A stretch of 64,000 nt of DNA from an uncultured Saprospiraceae bacterium (GTDB lineage Bacteria > Bacteroidota > Bacteroidia > Chitinophagales > Saprospiraceae): assembly GCA_937928405.1 (NCBI GenBank), contig CALFWZ010000079.1, positions 52,410 through 116,409 of the forward strand, in the 5' to 3' direction. How positions within the stretch are numbered: the stretch's first letter is position 1; each line of letters opens with the position of its first letter. This document shows, piece by piece, positions 8,266-17,524 of the stretch. The notes below the pieces were generated by a model. It saw nothing but the letters and a program-made list of their open reading frames with translations. It was not told the DNA's origin and ran no database searches. A program made the position numbers and the translations under genes.

Positions 8266-9621
8266 ATGAGACCAGTAATCGGTATGGTTATATTGCTTCT
8301 GTTTACGCAATTTGGCTACTCACAAAAAAAATGGACGCTTTCTGAATGTATTGATTATTCACTCCAAAACAATTTAGAGTTAAAAGATTTTTATTATTCA
8401 GAAGCATCTAATAAAGAAAATCTAAAACAATCTTACCGTGATTTTTTACCTCAAATCAACGGGGTTTTAGACGGAAGTAAAGCTTTTGGACGCTCAGTTA
8501 ATCCAGCGGATAATAGTTTTGTAAATAATAATTTTTTCTCAAGTAACTACAGAATAGAAGCTTCTGTTGACCTTTTTCAAGGACTAAAAAGGCTGAAGAC
8601 AATTGAATCGGGCAAGTTATTGCTTGAGGCCAGTATGAACGATGGAATGCATTATAAATATATGCTGGCGTTTGATCTTATGTCTGCTTATTTAGATGTT
8701 TTGTATTTTGAAGAATTAATAGTTATTCAGCAAGAACAATTATCAATCGCTCAAGATAATTATGATCTCATTGAAAAGAAAATAGAACTAGGCTTAATGG
8801 CTGGTGCTGATTTATTCGAAGCCCAATCAACCCTTCTTGCTGATAGCTTATCTTATATACAGAGTGTCAATAGTTCGCAGGAAGCTCAACTGAATTTATT
8901 AAATAAAATGAATCTTCCTGCCAATGAATTTATTAAACTAGATCCTACTTCTATTGATGAATTTATCTTTTCCAATAAAGACTTATCGAATCTTTCTCTA
9001 ACTACCATTCATAATAAAGCACTCAGTTTTATCCCCGATATAAAATCGTCAGAATTACAGGTGCTGGCTGCCAGAAAGAATATTGAAATTGCACGATCTG
9101 ATTTATATCCTTCTGCCACTGTCTTTGGTGGGTATAGTACTGGGTTTTATGAAACTTTCGTAAATGGTGAAGGAAAGACTGTTCCATTTTTTAACCAGCT
9201 AGACGGTAACTCTAAGCAACTCATTGGTGTGTCTTTAAATATTCCCATTTTCTCCAAGGGGACAACGCATTCTAAGATTGAACTCTCTAAAATTGAAACA
9301 CTAAGACAGGAGAATGTTTTAAATCAAAAAAAACAAGCACTCAAAGAAATCATTCAAGGGTTAATGCTAGAACAAAAAGCTTTGGAAAAAGAGGCTAGCG
9401 TTAGCTCAAATAATATTAAAGCTCAAAACCTGGCCTTCTTCACCGCACAGAAAAAATATGAAAATGGATTGATAAATATCCTAGCATTTCACCAAGCTAA
9501 GACTGCTTATTCTCAGGCGCTAACAGAAAATTTATTGATAAAATTTAATGGAATAGTCACTAAAAGTACATTAGGCTTTTATTATGGGTTACCAACATTT
9601 AAAAATTTAATAAAAAATTAA
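8266..9621 (+). CDS. outer membrane efflux protein, TolC family
   Basis: The frame opens at an ATG at 8215, but the ATG at 8266 gives a normal signal peptide (MRPVIGMVILLLFTQFGYSQ) and is preferred, for a 451-aa protein. After the signal comes 'WTLSECIDYSLQNNLEL', the classic first helix of Bacteroidota TolC proteins. Two repeats of long helices separated by beta strands follow, including 'EASVDLFQGLK' and 'GVSLNIPIFSKG', the paired strands that build the 12-strand barrel. It would form the outer-membrane exit duct of a tripartite pump. The adaptor gene follows after two bases, so the pair is certainly one operon. The thioesterase and transferase just upstream suggest that the pump exports the cluster's product. 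Confidence 0.85.
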   Translation: MRPVIGMVILLLFTQFGYSQKKWTLSECIDYSLQNNLELKDFYYSEASNKENLKQSYRDFLPQINGVLDGSKAFGRSVNPADNSFVNNNFFSSNYRIEASVDLFQGLKRLKTIESGKLLLEASMNDGMHYKYMLAFDLMSAYLDVLYFEELIVIQQEQLSIAQDNYDLIEKKIELGLMAGADLFEAQSTLLADSLSYIQSVNSSQEAQLNLLNKMNLPANEFIKLDPTSIDEFIFSNKDLSNLSLTTIHNKALSFIPDIKSSELQVLAARKNIEIARSDLYPSATVFGGYSTGFYETFVNGEGKTVPFFNQLDGNSKQLIGVSLNIPIFSKGTTHSKIELSKIETLRQENVLNQKKQALKEIIQGLMLEQKALEKEASVSSNNIKAQNLAFFTAQKKYENGLINILAFHQAKTAYSQALTENLLIKFNGIVTKSTLGFYYGLPTFKNLIKN

Positions 9622-9623
9622 TC

Positions 9624-10871
9624 ATGGATATTGAACGCAAAAAAAAGAGTAAAGGACTGAAATCTTTCATTTATGCTTTTTCTTTATTGGCAGCTGGACT
9701 TATCATTTGGCAAGTGCTAGCACATAAGCCAATTGAAACCCAGAAAATACAAAGGGATCAGTTATTCATAGCTGAAATTCTGGAAGGAGATTTCGATGAT
9801 TACATCTCCGTGGAAGGAAGTGTTGTTCCTATTTCTACGATCTACCTTGATGCTTATGAAGGAGGAAGAGTTGTAGAAAAATATAAAGAAGAAGGGGCCT
9901 TTGTGAAAAAAGGGGATGTCATCTTAAAGCTCGAAAACAATAGCCTTTACGAACAAATTCTGATGAGTGAAAGCAATCTGGCATTGAAACAAAATGACTT
10001 GAGATCAACTAAGCTGAACTTCGAAGCCAGAATTACGGAAAGCAATAAAGAATTGGTCAACTCCCAATTTGCTATTCAACGTAGCAAACGTAAATACGAC
10101 CAATTTAAAGCACTTTATCAAGATGAGTTGATCTCTCGAGAAGAATTTCACCAAGCTAAAGAAGACTATGAAAAATCAACGCAACAGTATGATATCATTG
10201 ATCTACAACATCAAAATGATATTAGCTTGCAAAAAACTACACTTAAAGAATTAGATACTGACCTACAACGAATGCAGCGTACACTGAAAATGATCTACAG
10301 CAAACTGGATCATCTAAATGTAAGAGCCTCCGCCGATGGACAACTTGGCTTCCTTGATGCAGAAGTTGGACAAAATATCACGAAAGGAGAACGGGTAGGA
10401 CAAATCAATATCCTGACAGATTATAAAATTGAGGCGAATATTGATGAACATTATATTGATCGAGTGAATCAAGGTTTAGAAGCTAATATTACACGAAGCG
10501 ACAAAGAGTATACTTTAAAATTAAGAAAAGTATACCCAGAAGTTAGAGATGGAAAATTTAAAGTAGAGTTTGTTTTTCTTGATCAAAAACCCGAAACCGT
10601 TAGAAACGGACAGGGCTACGATCTTAATTTGAAATTGGGAGAATCCCAAGAAGGCTTATTAGTATCCAAAGGTAATTTCTTTAGTATGACTGGCGGACAG
10701 TGGATTTATGTACTCGATGCCGAACAAAAAAATGCTTACAAAAGACCAATTAATATCGGGAAGCAAAACCCAAAATACTACCACGTATTAGGTGGACTAT
10801 CTAAAGGGGAAAAAGTAATCATCTCCGGATATGATGGATTTGATGATGCTGAAAAAATTGTAATCCAATAG
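9624..10871 (+). CDS. periplasmic adaptor subunit (HlyD/MacA-like membrane fusion protein)
   Basis: A 415-aa protein with one N-terminal membrane anchor ('FIYAFSLLAAGLIIWQVLA', residues ~15-35). It then has a lipoyl-like half ('GRVVEKYKEEGAFVKKGDVI'), a long coiled-coil hairpin (residues ~115-225) and the second lipoyl half ('VRASADGQLGFLDAEVGQ'). A beta-barrel domain and membrane-proximal domain follow, ending 'LSKGEKVIISGYDGFDDAE'. Such adaptors bridge an inner-membrane ABC transporter and TolC. The MacA-like C-terminus fits with the MacB/LolD-type ATPase two genes downstream. No permease gene is next to it. Confidence 0.85.
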   Translation: MDIERKKKSKGLKSFIYAFSLLAAGLIIWQVLAHKPIETQKIQRDQLFIAEILEGDFDDYISVEGSVVPISTIYLDAYEGGRVVEKYKEEGAFVKKGDVILKLENNSLYEQILMSESNLALKQNDLRSTKLNFEARITESNKELVNSQFAIQRSKRKYDQFKALYQDELISREEFHQAKEDYEKSTQQYDIIDLQHQNDISLQKTTLKELDTDLQRMQRTLKMIYSKLDHLNVRASADGQLGFLDAEVGQNITKGERVGQINILTDYKIEANIDEHYIDRVNQGLEANITRSDKEYTLKLRKVYPEVRDGKFKVEFVFLDQKPETVRNGQGYDLNLKLGESQEGLLVSKGNFFSMTGGQWIYVLDAEQKNAYKRPINIGKQNPKYYHVLGGLSKGEKVIISGYDGFDDAEKIVIQ

Positions 10872-10929
10872 ACTTTATGCTGGCATTTTAAATTAAAGAA
10901 AATTTATTTTAAAAATTAAAATCATAGAT

Positions 10930-11754
10930 ATGAAAAAAACAGTCTTAATTACAGGATGCAATAATGGCATCGGAAGAGTTACCGCAAAATACTTTCACGC
11001 AAAAGGCTGGAATGTTGCAGCTACTGTTCGTGAAAATTCAAGTCAGGATGATGAATTAAATGCTTTGGATGGTATGCTGGTAGCCCAGTTAGATGTTACT
11101 AAAGAAGAAACCATCCAGTCTGCTATCAAACAAACTGTCGAACGCTTTGGTAGAATAGATGTGTTGATTAATAATGCAGGTTGTGGAGTTTACGGTATTT
11201 TAGAGGCCATCCCCGAATCTGATATTCGTAAACAATTTGACGTCAATGTGATCGGTACGTTGATGGTTACCCAAAATGTTTTACCCCATATGAGAAAACA
11301 AAAGGAAGGAGTAATCTTGAATGTTTCATCTATGGCAGGTAAAGTAACATTCCCACTAGGTACCTTATATCATGGGTCTAAATTCGCGATGGAAGGTATG
11401 TCTGAAGCTATGTCATACGAACTAGAAAGCATTGGCATTAAAGTAAAATTGGTAGAACCAGGAATGGTCAACACTAACTTTGCAAGCAGAGCTGCCGGCT
11501 TTCTAAATTTTGACCGAATACCACAAGAATATCTTCCTTTCGTAGGTAGATGTATGCCTGCTATGCAAAAATTAAGTGCCAATCACTGCGAACCAATTAC
11601 CGTCACGGAAACCATCTACCAAGCTGCTACGGATAGAAGCAACCAAATGAGATATATCGTTGGTGAAGACGCCGAGCAACTAATTTCTACTCGTATGGAA
11701 ATGAACGATGATACGGCCTATCTTTCTATGGTAAAAGATATGGTAGGTTTATAA
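10930..11754 (+). CDS. short-chain dehydrogenase/reductase (SDR)
   Basis: A 274-aa classical SDR with a Rossmann fold. The cofactor motif is 'VLITGCNNGIGR' (TGxxxGIG), followed by 'AQLDVT' (adenine-ring pocket) and 'LINNAGCG' (NNAG). The catalytic residues are in 'NVSSMAGK' (Ser) and 'YHGSKFAMEG' (YxxxK). A 'PGMVNTNF' segment closes the cofactor site. It should oxidise or reduce an alcohol/ketone with NAD(P)H, but the substrate is unknown. It sits between the adaptor and the ATPase of the export set, 58 and 53 bp from each, so it is probably a tailoring enzyme of the same metabolite. Confidence 0.85.
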   Translation: MKKTVLITGCNNGIGRVTAKYFHAKGWNVAATVRENSSQDDELNALDGMLVAQLDVTKEETIQSAIKQTVERFGRIDVLINNAGCGVYGILEAIPESDIRKQFDVNVIGTLMVTQNVLPHMRKQKEGVILNVSSMAGKVTFPLGTLYHGSKFAMEGMSEAMSYELESIGIKVKLVEPGMVNTNFASRAAGFLNFDRIPQEYLPFVGRCMPAMQKLSANHCEPITVTETIYQAATDRSNQMRYIVGEDAEQLISTRMEMNDDTAYLSMVKDMVGL

Positions 11755-11807
11755 TCGAATCCACTTAAAAAAACAATTTTTTTTCATAAAATAAAAATAA
11801 TTAACTT

Positions 11808-12494
11808 ATGATAACATTAAATAATTTGAAAAAAAGCTACAAAACAGATGAGATCGAAACAGTAGCGCTCAATAATATTAACCTATCCATCAATCAAGGC
11901 GATTTCGTCGCTATCATGGGACCTTCCGGCTGTGGTAAATCAACCTTGTTGAATATACTGGGGATGCTAGATGATTTTGATGAAGGATCTTACTCGTTTA
12001 ATGGTAATGAAGTTTCTTCCAACCAAAATGAGAAAATGAATTTACGAAAAGGCAATATTGGTTTTGTCTTCCAGAGTTTTAACTTAATTGACGAACTTAC
12101 AATCTTTGAAAATGTAGAGTTGCCATTGATCTATCTTGGATATAATAAAAAAGAACGTAAAGAGTTGGTGATGGATGCGCTCTCTAAAATGAAAATTGAA
12201 CACAGGGCTAAACATTATCCTGGCCAATTATCTGGAGGACAACAACAAAGAGCAGCTATCTCTCGGGCAGTAGTTACTAATCCGAAAGTGATTTTGGCAG
12301 ATGAGCCTACTGGTAACCTTGATTCAGAAAACGGACTCCAGGTCATGAAATTGCTCACAGATTTAAATTCAGAAGGAACAACGGTCATTATGGTAACGCA
12401 CTCAGAACGAGATGCTAAATATGCTGATCGAGTAATCAACTTGTTTGATGGTAAAGTGGTAACTCCGGCTCCAGTCCCAGTCCCAGCAATTTGA
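11808..12494 (+). CDS. ABC transporter ATP-binding protein (MacB/LolD type)
   Basis: A 228-aa nucleotide-binding subunit. The Walker A is 'GPSGCGKST', the Q-loop is 'FVFQSFNLID', the signature is 'LSGGQQQR', the Walker B is 'VILADEPTGNLDS' and the H-loop is 'VMVTHSERDA'. The 'FxSFNLIDELTIxENVELPL' context marks the MacB/LolD/SalX group that powers efflux or lipoprotein release through FtsX-like permeases. There is no permease fused to it and none downstream, because two terminators follow immediately. The C-terminus ends in an unusual short proline/valine repeat (APVPVPA). The permease must be encoded upstream of the window or elsewhere. Confidence 0.88.
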   Translation: MITLNNLKKSYKTDEIETVALNNINLSINQGDFVAIMGPSGCGKSTLLNILGMLDDFDEGSYSFNGNEVSSNQNEKMNLRKGNIGFVFQSFNLIDELTIFENVELPLIYLGYNKKERKELVMDALSKMKIEHRAKHYPGQLSGGQQQRAAISRAVVTNPKVILADEPTGNLDSENGLQVMKLLTDLNSEGTTVIMVTHSERDAKYADRVINLFDGKVVTPAPVPVPAI

Positions 12495-12521
12495 TTTAAG
12501 AAATGTCTATGGTTTTTTTGG

Positions 12522-12558
12522 AATGCTCTCAATATTTTGGTTTTGGGAGCATTTTTTA
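12522..12558 (+). terminator. rho-independent terminator after the export genes
   Basis: The arms AATGCTCTCAA (12522-12532) and TTGGGAGCATT (12543-12553) pair almost completely and are followed by a T-rich stretch. It lies 27 bp after the stop of the ABC ATPase. Confidence 0.75.
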
Positions 12559-12602
12559 TTGGATACAATTCATAAATTGTCTCTACAAAAAAAAAAATAT
12601 TT

Positions 12603-12655
12603 CAAGCCCCCGCCTGACGCTCGTCCAACGACCTCAGTCGGGCAGGAAGCTTCTT
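12603..12655. repeat. GC-rich imperfect inverted repeat
   Basis: A ~50-bp stretch much richer in G+C than its surroundings. The left part (AAGCCCCCGCCTGACG) and the right part (CAGTCGGGCAGGAAGCTT) are imperfectly complementary. It lies between two terminators and has no coding sense that I can support. It may be a remnant of a small mobile or dispersed repeat. Confidence 0.35.
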
Positions 12656-12715
12656 CTTTGTAAATGTAATGACGCGATAATAGATAAGGTGGTAGAATTT
12701 TTGAGAAACGACTAG

Positions 12716-12764
12716 AATGGGTCGTAGTTAGTTGTCAATCAACTAGCTACGACCCATTTTTTTT
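12716..12764 (+). terminator. long hairpin terminator
   Basis: A 19-bp stem with about one mismatch: AATGGGTCGTAGTTAGTTG (12716-12734) pairs with CAACTAGCTACGACCCATT from about 12739, followed by eight T. It is a strong intrinsic terminator that insulates the metabolite cluster from the toxin locus. It is A-rich upstream, so it may work in both directions. Confidence 0.8.
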
Positions 12765-13055
12765 GGAGATAGACACAGGGAAATAACTACATTTTCCCCA
12801 AATTATCTTTTTTACGTCACCCTCATTTTGGAAGTTTCTTAAGAAGGGATGATCTTTATTTTCTTGTTAATAACAACTTATATGCTTTTTTATTGAATTT
12901 TTTTTATTGAAAAATAAAAATTATAACATTAAATATTGCAAAAAACGAAACAGGGTAGTATTTCTTCCGTTAAACCAAGCACTTTTGTTATGTTAAATTC
13001 CTTTTGAGTTTATATATAATAGTAAAATTCAACGGCTTTTTAAAAAACTAAAAGT
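12765..13055. other. intergenic region upstream of the toxin-companion genes
   Basis: 290 bp of very AT-rich sequence with no coding frame of its own. It should carry the promoter of the HEAT-like gene. I could not place a confident Bacteroidota -33/-7 promoter pair. Confidence 0.4.
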
Positions 13056-13970
13056 ATGAATAAGATATTGATGATCTTACTTTGTTGCCTGTCTAGTCAA
13101 TTTCTCTTTTCTCAGAATATCTCTATGGTCAAAGACCACCTTGAAAAAATAGGTAAAGGAAAATCTTCGAATATTAGTAGAAGTGACTTGTCTGCCTTTA
13201 CAGAAACTTCTGATATCGTTACCTTATTAAATACTTATTTGGATACTTCTAATGAAAAAGTAAAGAGAGAAGCTATCCGTTTAATGGTTGTGGTAGGATC
13301 TCAAAATTCTTCCATTTATACTCGTAAATCGGCAGTAGACTATTTAGTCAAACAAATAGATACAGAAGAGAGTTCAAGTAATCGACAGATTGTCAAAGGG
13401 TTGCGAAAATTTAAAGCGGAGGATTTCGATGAAAATATTAAAAAGAAAGTAGGCACTTTTGTTCGAGCAGAATATGCTCCCCTCGAAAAATGGGTGGAGT
13501 TAGCAGGCTTTCTACAACTTCAACCTGTCTTAGAAGAAATAAAATATAAGCATCAAGATAACAAGCAATTACGCCAGAAAATAGGTATTGCGTTGACGCG
13601 ATGTGGTGATAAAGCGAAAGTAGAAAATCTTTTAAAAAACATTCGAACACTCGAAGTGAATGATGAATTTGTCTACGGAGTAGTTCCACTCTTAGTTTAT
13701 GCTCGCCAAAAAGAGACCACAGATTTTTTGTTTGATATCATCTTAAGTGATGAAAAAAAATGTACCCCTGCTGGTCCAGATATTGAAGGAAACATTTTGT
13801 GCGGATACCGAGTAATGGAAGCCATTGCTCCTTATGTCGAAGGTATTCCCTTAGAAATAGGCCCCTCTGGAGATTTGGTAACAAACGATTATAAAAAAGC
13901 ACTAAGCCAAACAAGACAGTGGATTAATAATAATCGCTCTACATACCAATTAATTACTGACAAGTACTAA
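13056..13970 (+). CDS. secreted helical-repeat (HEAT-like) protein
   Basis: A 304-aa protein with a signal peptide 'MNKILMILLCCLSSQFLFSQ'. The mature part is a series of paired helices, such as 'KVKREAIRLMVVVGSQN', 'SAVDYLVKQIDTEESSSN' and 'LRQKIGIALTRCGDKAKV', which resembles HEAT/armadillo scaffolds. No catalytic site is visible. HEAT proteins are binding scaffolds, so it may hold or chaperone the large secreted proteins encoded downstream. It is the first gene of a same-strand run (13.0-19.6 kb) with gaps of 62 and 30 bp, probably an operon. The HEAT assignment is from repeat appearance only. Confidence 0.6.
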   Translation: MNKILMILLCCLSSQFLFSQNISMVKDHLEKIGKGKSSNISRSDLSAFTETSDIVTLLNTYLDTSNEKVKREAIRLMVVVGSQNSSIYTRKSAVDYLVKQIDTEESSSNRQIVKGLRKFKAEDFDENIKKKVGTFVRAEYAPLEKWVELAGFLQLQPVLEEIKYKHQDNKQLRQKIGIALTRCGDKAKVENLLKNIRTLEVNDEFVYGVVPLLVYARQKETTDFLFDIILSDEKKCTPAGPDIEGNILCGYRVMEAIAPYVEGIPLEIGPSGDLVTNDYKKALSQTRQWINNNRSTYQLITDKY

Positions 13971-14032
13971 TTATTGTGATGTTTATCTAATCACAAAATT
14001 ACCTTTTTGACTAGTTAAAAACCCCTCAATCA

Positions 14033-17000
14033 ATGAAAAAACGGTTTGTTTTATACCTACCCTTCGTTATAGTATTCTTCCTAATCAGTTCATCTGTTAA
14101 TACGATTTTTGCTTCTTCGGGAACACCCGTTGTGCCTGAAAAAGTATTGCCTTACAAGCTGTTTGATCTTGATATTCCTTTGGCAGAAGATTCCTTGCAA
14201 GTTGAAAAAATGTCAGATGAAAAAGCTGAAAAAAGCTACGCTTTTCCTGATTTAGATGCCAAGATTCAAAAAGCAATAGATGAGGTAGCCGTAGTTGTTA
14301 CTACAGATCCAATGAATCTCGGTAATGGTGAAAATCAAGACGAAATCGATGGCAAAAAAGCCATAGAGGCTGCTAAACTAGGTGGTACCAGAATTGACAA
14401 TTTTGATGATTTATTAAACATACAATTGCCCGCTTATCGGATCCAAAAAATTGGAAATTTAGAAGCAATTATTGTTATAAATTCTCTGAGATTAATTTCG
14501 GATCCGACGGCACCAGATAATTTGCCACCAGGAGGTAGATTAGGGATCTATGTAGGAATAAAAATTCCTCAGAAAAATTATGATAGTGAAGGACGGAAGA
14601 AAAATGTGACCCTCATTTTTGGTACAGAAGCCTTAGGCTTTACCAAAGAAGGTGGAGTCCAAGTTGGAAATATTAGATTGGTGAATGATGTCTTTTTTGA
14701 ATTAGGAGGTAGCAGCAAAAAAGCCATCATACAGCTTCTTCCAGGGGATGTTTCCAGTTCCGAAGCTACCGGTACCTATATCAAATTTGGCTGTAATGGC
14801 GTAGAGGAATTTGGTATTGCAGGTAGAGTTCATTTCTCTAAAGATTGGGTGACTCCAGTGACTCCTGATCCTGCTACCGACGGTCGAGTTACCGCAGAAA
14901 TACAAGTAGTTGTACAGGATTGGAATAATATATTGATTACTACTTCCATAGAGAAATTTTCACTCACCAAATTCCAAGAAGTTAAGTTTGAATTAAGAAA
15001 TTGTACCGTTGATTTAAGTGATTTTAGGAATCCTCCCGACATGAAATTTCCGGAGGGTTATGATGAGGCAGGGGTGACGAGTAAATTATGGAGAGGTGTC
15101 TATATTGAACTTGTTGAATTTACTTTTCCAAAGCCTTTTAAGAAAAAATGTGATGGTAATTACGGAAATCAAAACGACCCAGCTAGTCCCAGCGATGGAT
15201 GTGCAATGACTGCTTCTGCTAAAGATTTAATTATAGATAGAAGTGGTGTATCTGGAACATTTTCTATTTCGGGACAAGCCCCACTAGCGTCAGGAGCTTT
15301 ACTGAATAGCAAATGGAATTGGTCACTGGATGAGGTAAATGTAGATATTCGTCAAAGTAAATTTACAGGATTCGGTTTTAGTGGAGGCATGGTCATTCCT
15401 ATCACCAAAAAAGAAACACCTTTTGCCTATTCAGCATCCGTCGATTTCCTTGGAGGTACAGAGAATACTGTGCAAACGGCTAAATATAATTTTACTATTC
15501 AACCAGAAAAAAAGGTAGAATTTCCACTTTTCAAAGGAGTTGATGTTGAGCTAGATAATAATAGCGTACTCAGTATTGATGTGGACAATGACGAATTCAA
15601 ACCGTCCGCTGTTCTATATGGAAAAATGTCCATCGGGAAGTCTTCTGATAGTCCATCCGATGATGATATGCAAATCGCGGAAATCCGGTTTACAAAAATT
15701 AAACTCCAAACAGAAGGACCTTTTATTTCCGCAGTTGGAGGAGGAGTATTTATCTCTGCTCCTGGTGCTAAATTCAATAATTTTCCAATCCAAATCTCCG
15801 GTATCGGTATTGGTTTTGGAGAGAATACGGCTCATCTAGATTTTGATCTTGGTCTTAGTTTAATGAAACAGTCAGACGGTGGATTGTCTTCTTCTGGTAG
15901 CTTCTCTGTACATGGAAAACTAATCACGAATGTGATAGGAGCACACCAATGGAAGTACGATAAACTGACCATGTCTGGTTTCGAAGTAAATATTGATTTA
16001 CCAGCATTCAAGGGCAAGGGTTCTCTAATCTTATTCAAAGATGACCCCATTTACGGTAAAGGATTTAGTGCAACACTAAATGCAGAGGTACTTGGAAAAG
16101 AAGGATCTGAGAGTAAGTTCAAGCTAGAGATGGCGGCCGTATTTGGTAACCAAAATGGCATGCGATATTTTATGGTAGATGGATTTGTCCAGACTGCTCC
16201 TATTGCGTTAGCTCCACCTCCGTTGGCTTTGAATGGATTTGGTGGTGGTGTTCAGTATCGGATGAAATTATCTGGTTATCATGAACCAACTGCGGCTAAT
16301 GCAGGGACTGCACTTCCGATTGGGGTAGATGCTTCAGGATTGATCTACGAACCAGACCCTGGTACTTTGTTTGGAATTAAATTCGCGGTTGGCCTTACTG
16401 CCATGGGTACAGATGCTGGTGGAAGTAGTCCAATTAATGGAAAACTTAGTTGTATCATAAGATTTGGTCAAGGATTGTCTTTACAGAATATAACCTTCTG
16501 GGGAACCGCAGAATTGATCAATCCCGCAGGAAATAATAATGTACCAGAAGCCCCTAACGTAGCTGAAAAAGTTCCCGATCTTGCCTTATCCGATACGGAT
16601 ATGCATAAAAAGGATACCGAGGAAGTCGCAGCTAACACAGATAAAATAGTAGGTAAGGTCGGAATCAGTTTAGACTTTGAGGGTGGCTTTAGCTTTCATG
16701 GATACGCAGAAGTAAATATAAAAGCAGCTGGAGGAAAATTGACAGGTCGTGGTCAGTTAGATCTATTAATTGATCCCAATGGAACGGACGATTATCCTAA
16801 TGGTCGCTGGCATCTATACCTTGGTGGGTATGATAATGGAGCTGTAACGGTACCATCATTTTTCAACCCTGAAAATGAGATTGTTTTATATCCAAACCAT
16901 GTATCTTTTAAATATGCAGGATTAAGTGTAGTGGCTAAAGCTTATTTCTTATTGGGTAATGATATTCCAGGGCCTCCTCCCTTAAACGCAGAAGCTGCCA

Positions 17001-17494
17001 GTTACTTTAGGATTCCTACTACTTCAAACGCAGAAAATCGACTAGCCTTACAGTGTGGCGGAAGGAGTCCTGCCAGAGGTACTGGAATTGCCCTTGGTGC
17101 TTCCTTAACGGTGAAGTTCGAGAAGAAAGTTCAAAAGAAATTTTTTGGTAAGAAGATAACCATCGTTAAGATCAACGCACGAGGAGGAGCAGGGTTTGAT
17201 ATCTCTTTACTGAAATACGGTCCAGAAACCTATTGTAGCAATGGTTCTCCAGGTGATTCACACGGAGTAAATGGTTTTAGAGCTACTGGTAATGTTTGGG
17301 CCTTCGTAGATGTCAATGGGAAAATATTAGGAGCGCGCTTACCAGGTATCGGTTTAGGAGTCCTATTGCAAGCAGATATTCCTAATCCTAGTTTTTTTAG
17401 AGCAGCCGCCGTTCTTAAATTTATCAAAAGATGGAGTATTAAATTTGATATCGGAAGCGAATGTGGTCATCCATGTTCTGGAGTTGACGATTAA
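14033..17494 (+). CDS. very large secreted beta-rich protein of unknown function
   Basis: 1153 aa with an N-terminal signal or membrane segment ('YLPFVIVFFLISSSVNTIFA'). The rest is rich in Gly, Ser, Asp and beta-strand patterns ('GGGVFISAPGAKFNNFPI', 'FSFHGYAEVNIKAAGGKL', 'HGKLITN'), with alternating polar/hydrophobic residues that suggest long beta-solenoid or barrel-like sheets. Cysteines are few and paired (CDG...DGC, CGHPC at the end). It is not a known enzyme. It lies between the HEAT-like gene and the FN3 gene and upstream of the giant toxin, so it is a candidate surface or secretion partner. I see no type IX secretion C-terminal signal that I would trust. Confidence 0.6.
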   Translation: MKKRFVLYLPFVIVFFLISSSVNTIFASSGTPVVPEKVLPYKLFDLDIPLAEDSLQVEKMSDEKAEKSYAFPDLDAKIQKAIDEVAVVVTTDPMNLGNGENQDEIDGKKAIEAAKLGGTRIDNFDDLLNIQLPAYRIQKIGNLEAIIVINSLRLISDPTAPDNLPPGGRLGIYVGIKIPQKNYDSEGRKKNVTLIFGTEALGFTKEGGVQVGNIRLVNDVFFELGGSSKKAIIQLLPGDVSSSEATGTYIKFGCNGVEEFGIAGRVHFSKDWVTPVTPDPATDGRVTAEIQVVVQDWNNILITTSIEKFSLTKFQEVKFELRNCTVDLSDFRNPPDMKFPEGYDEAGVTSKLWRGVYIELVEFTFPKPFKKKCDGNYGNQNDPASPSDGCAMTASAKDLIIDRSGVSGTFSISGQAPLASGALLNSKWNWSLDEVNVDIRQSKFTGFGFSGGMVIPITKKETPFAYSASVDFLGGTENTVQTAKYNFTIQPEKKVEFPLFKGVDVELDNNSVLSIDVDNDEFKPSAVLYGKMSIGKSSDSPSDDDMQIAEIRFTKIKLQTEGPFISAVGGGVFISAPGAKFNNFPIQISGIGIGFGENTAHLDFDLGLSLMKQSDGGLSSSGSFSVHGKLITNVIGAHQWKYDKLTMSGFEVNIDLPAFKGKGSLILFKDDPIYGKGFSATLNAEVLGKEGSESKFKLEMAAVFGNQNGMRYFMVDGFVQTAPIALAPPPLALNGFGGGVQYRMKLSGYHEPTAANAGTALPIGVDASGLIYEPDPGTLFGIKFAVGLTAMGTDAGGSSPINGKLSCIIRFGQGLSLQNITFWGTAELINPAGNNNVPEAPNVAEKVPDLALSDTDMHKKDTEEVAANTDKIVGKVGISLDFEGGFSFHGYAEVNIKAAGGKLTGRGQLDLLIDPNGTDDYPNGRWHLYLGGYDNGAVTVPSFFNPENEIVLYPNHVSFKYAGLSVVAKAYFLLGNDIPGPPPLNAEAASYFRIPTTSNAENRLALQCGGRSPARGTGIALGASLTVKFEKKVQKKFFGKKITIVKINARGGAGFDISLLKYGPETYCSNGSPGDSHGVNGFRATGNVWAFVDVNGKILGARLPGIGLGVLLQADIPNPSFFRAAAVLKFIKRWSIKFDIGSECGHPCSGVDD

Positions 17495-17524
17495 TATTGG
17501 ATAATTATTTTTTAAGTGAAAAAC

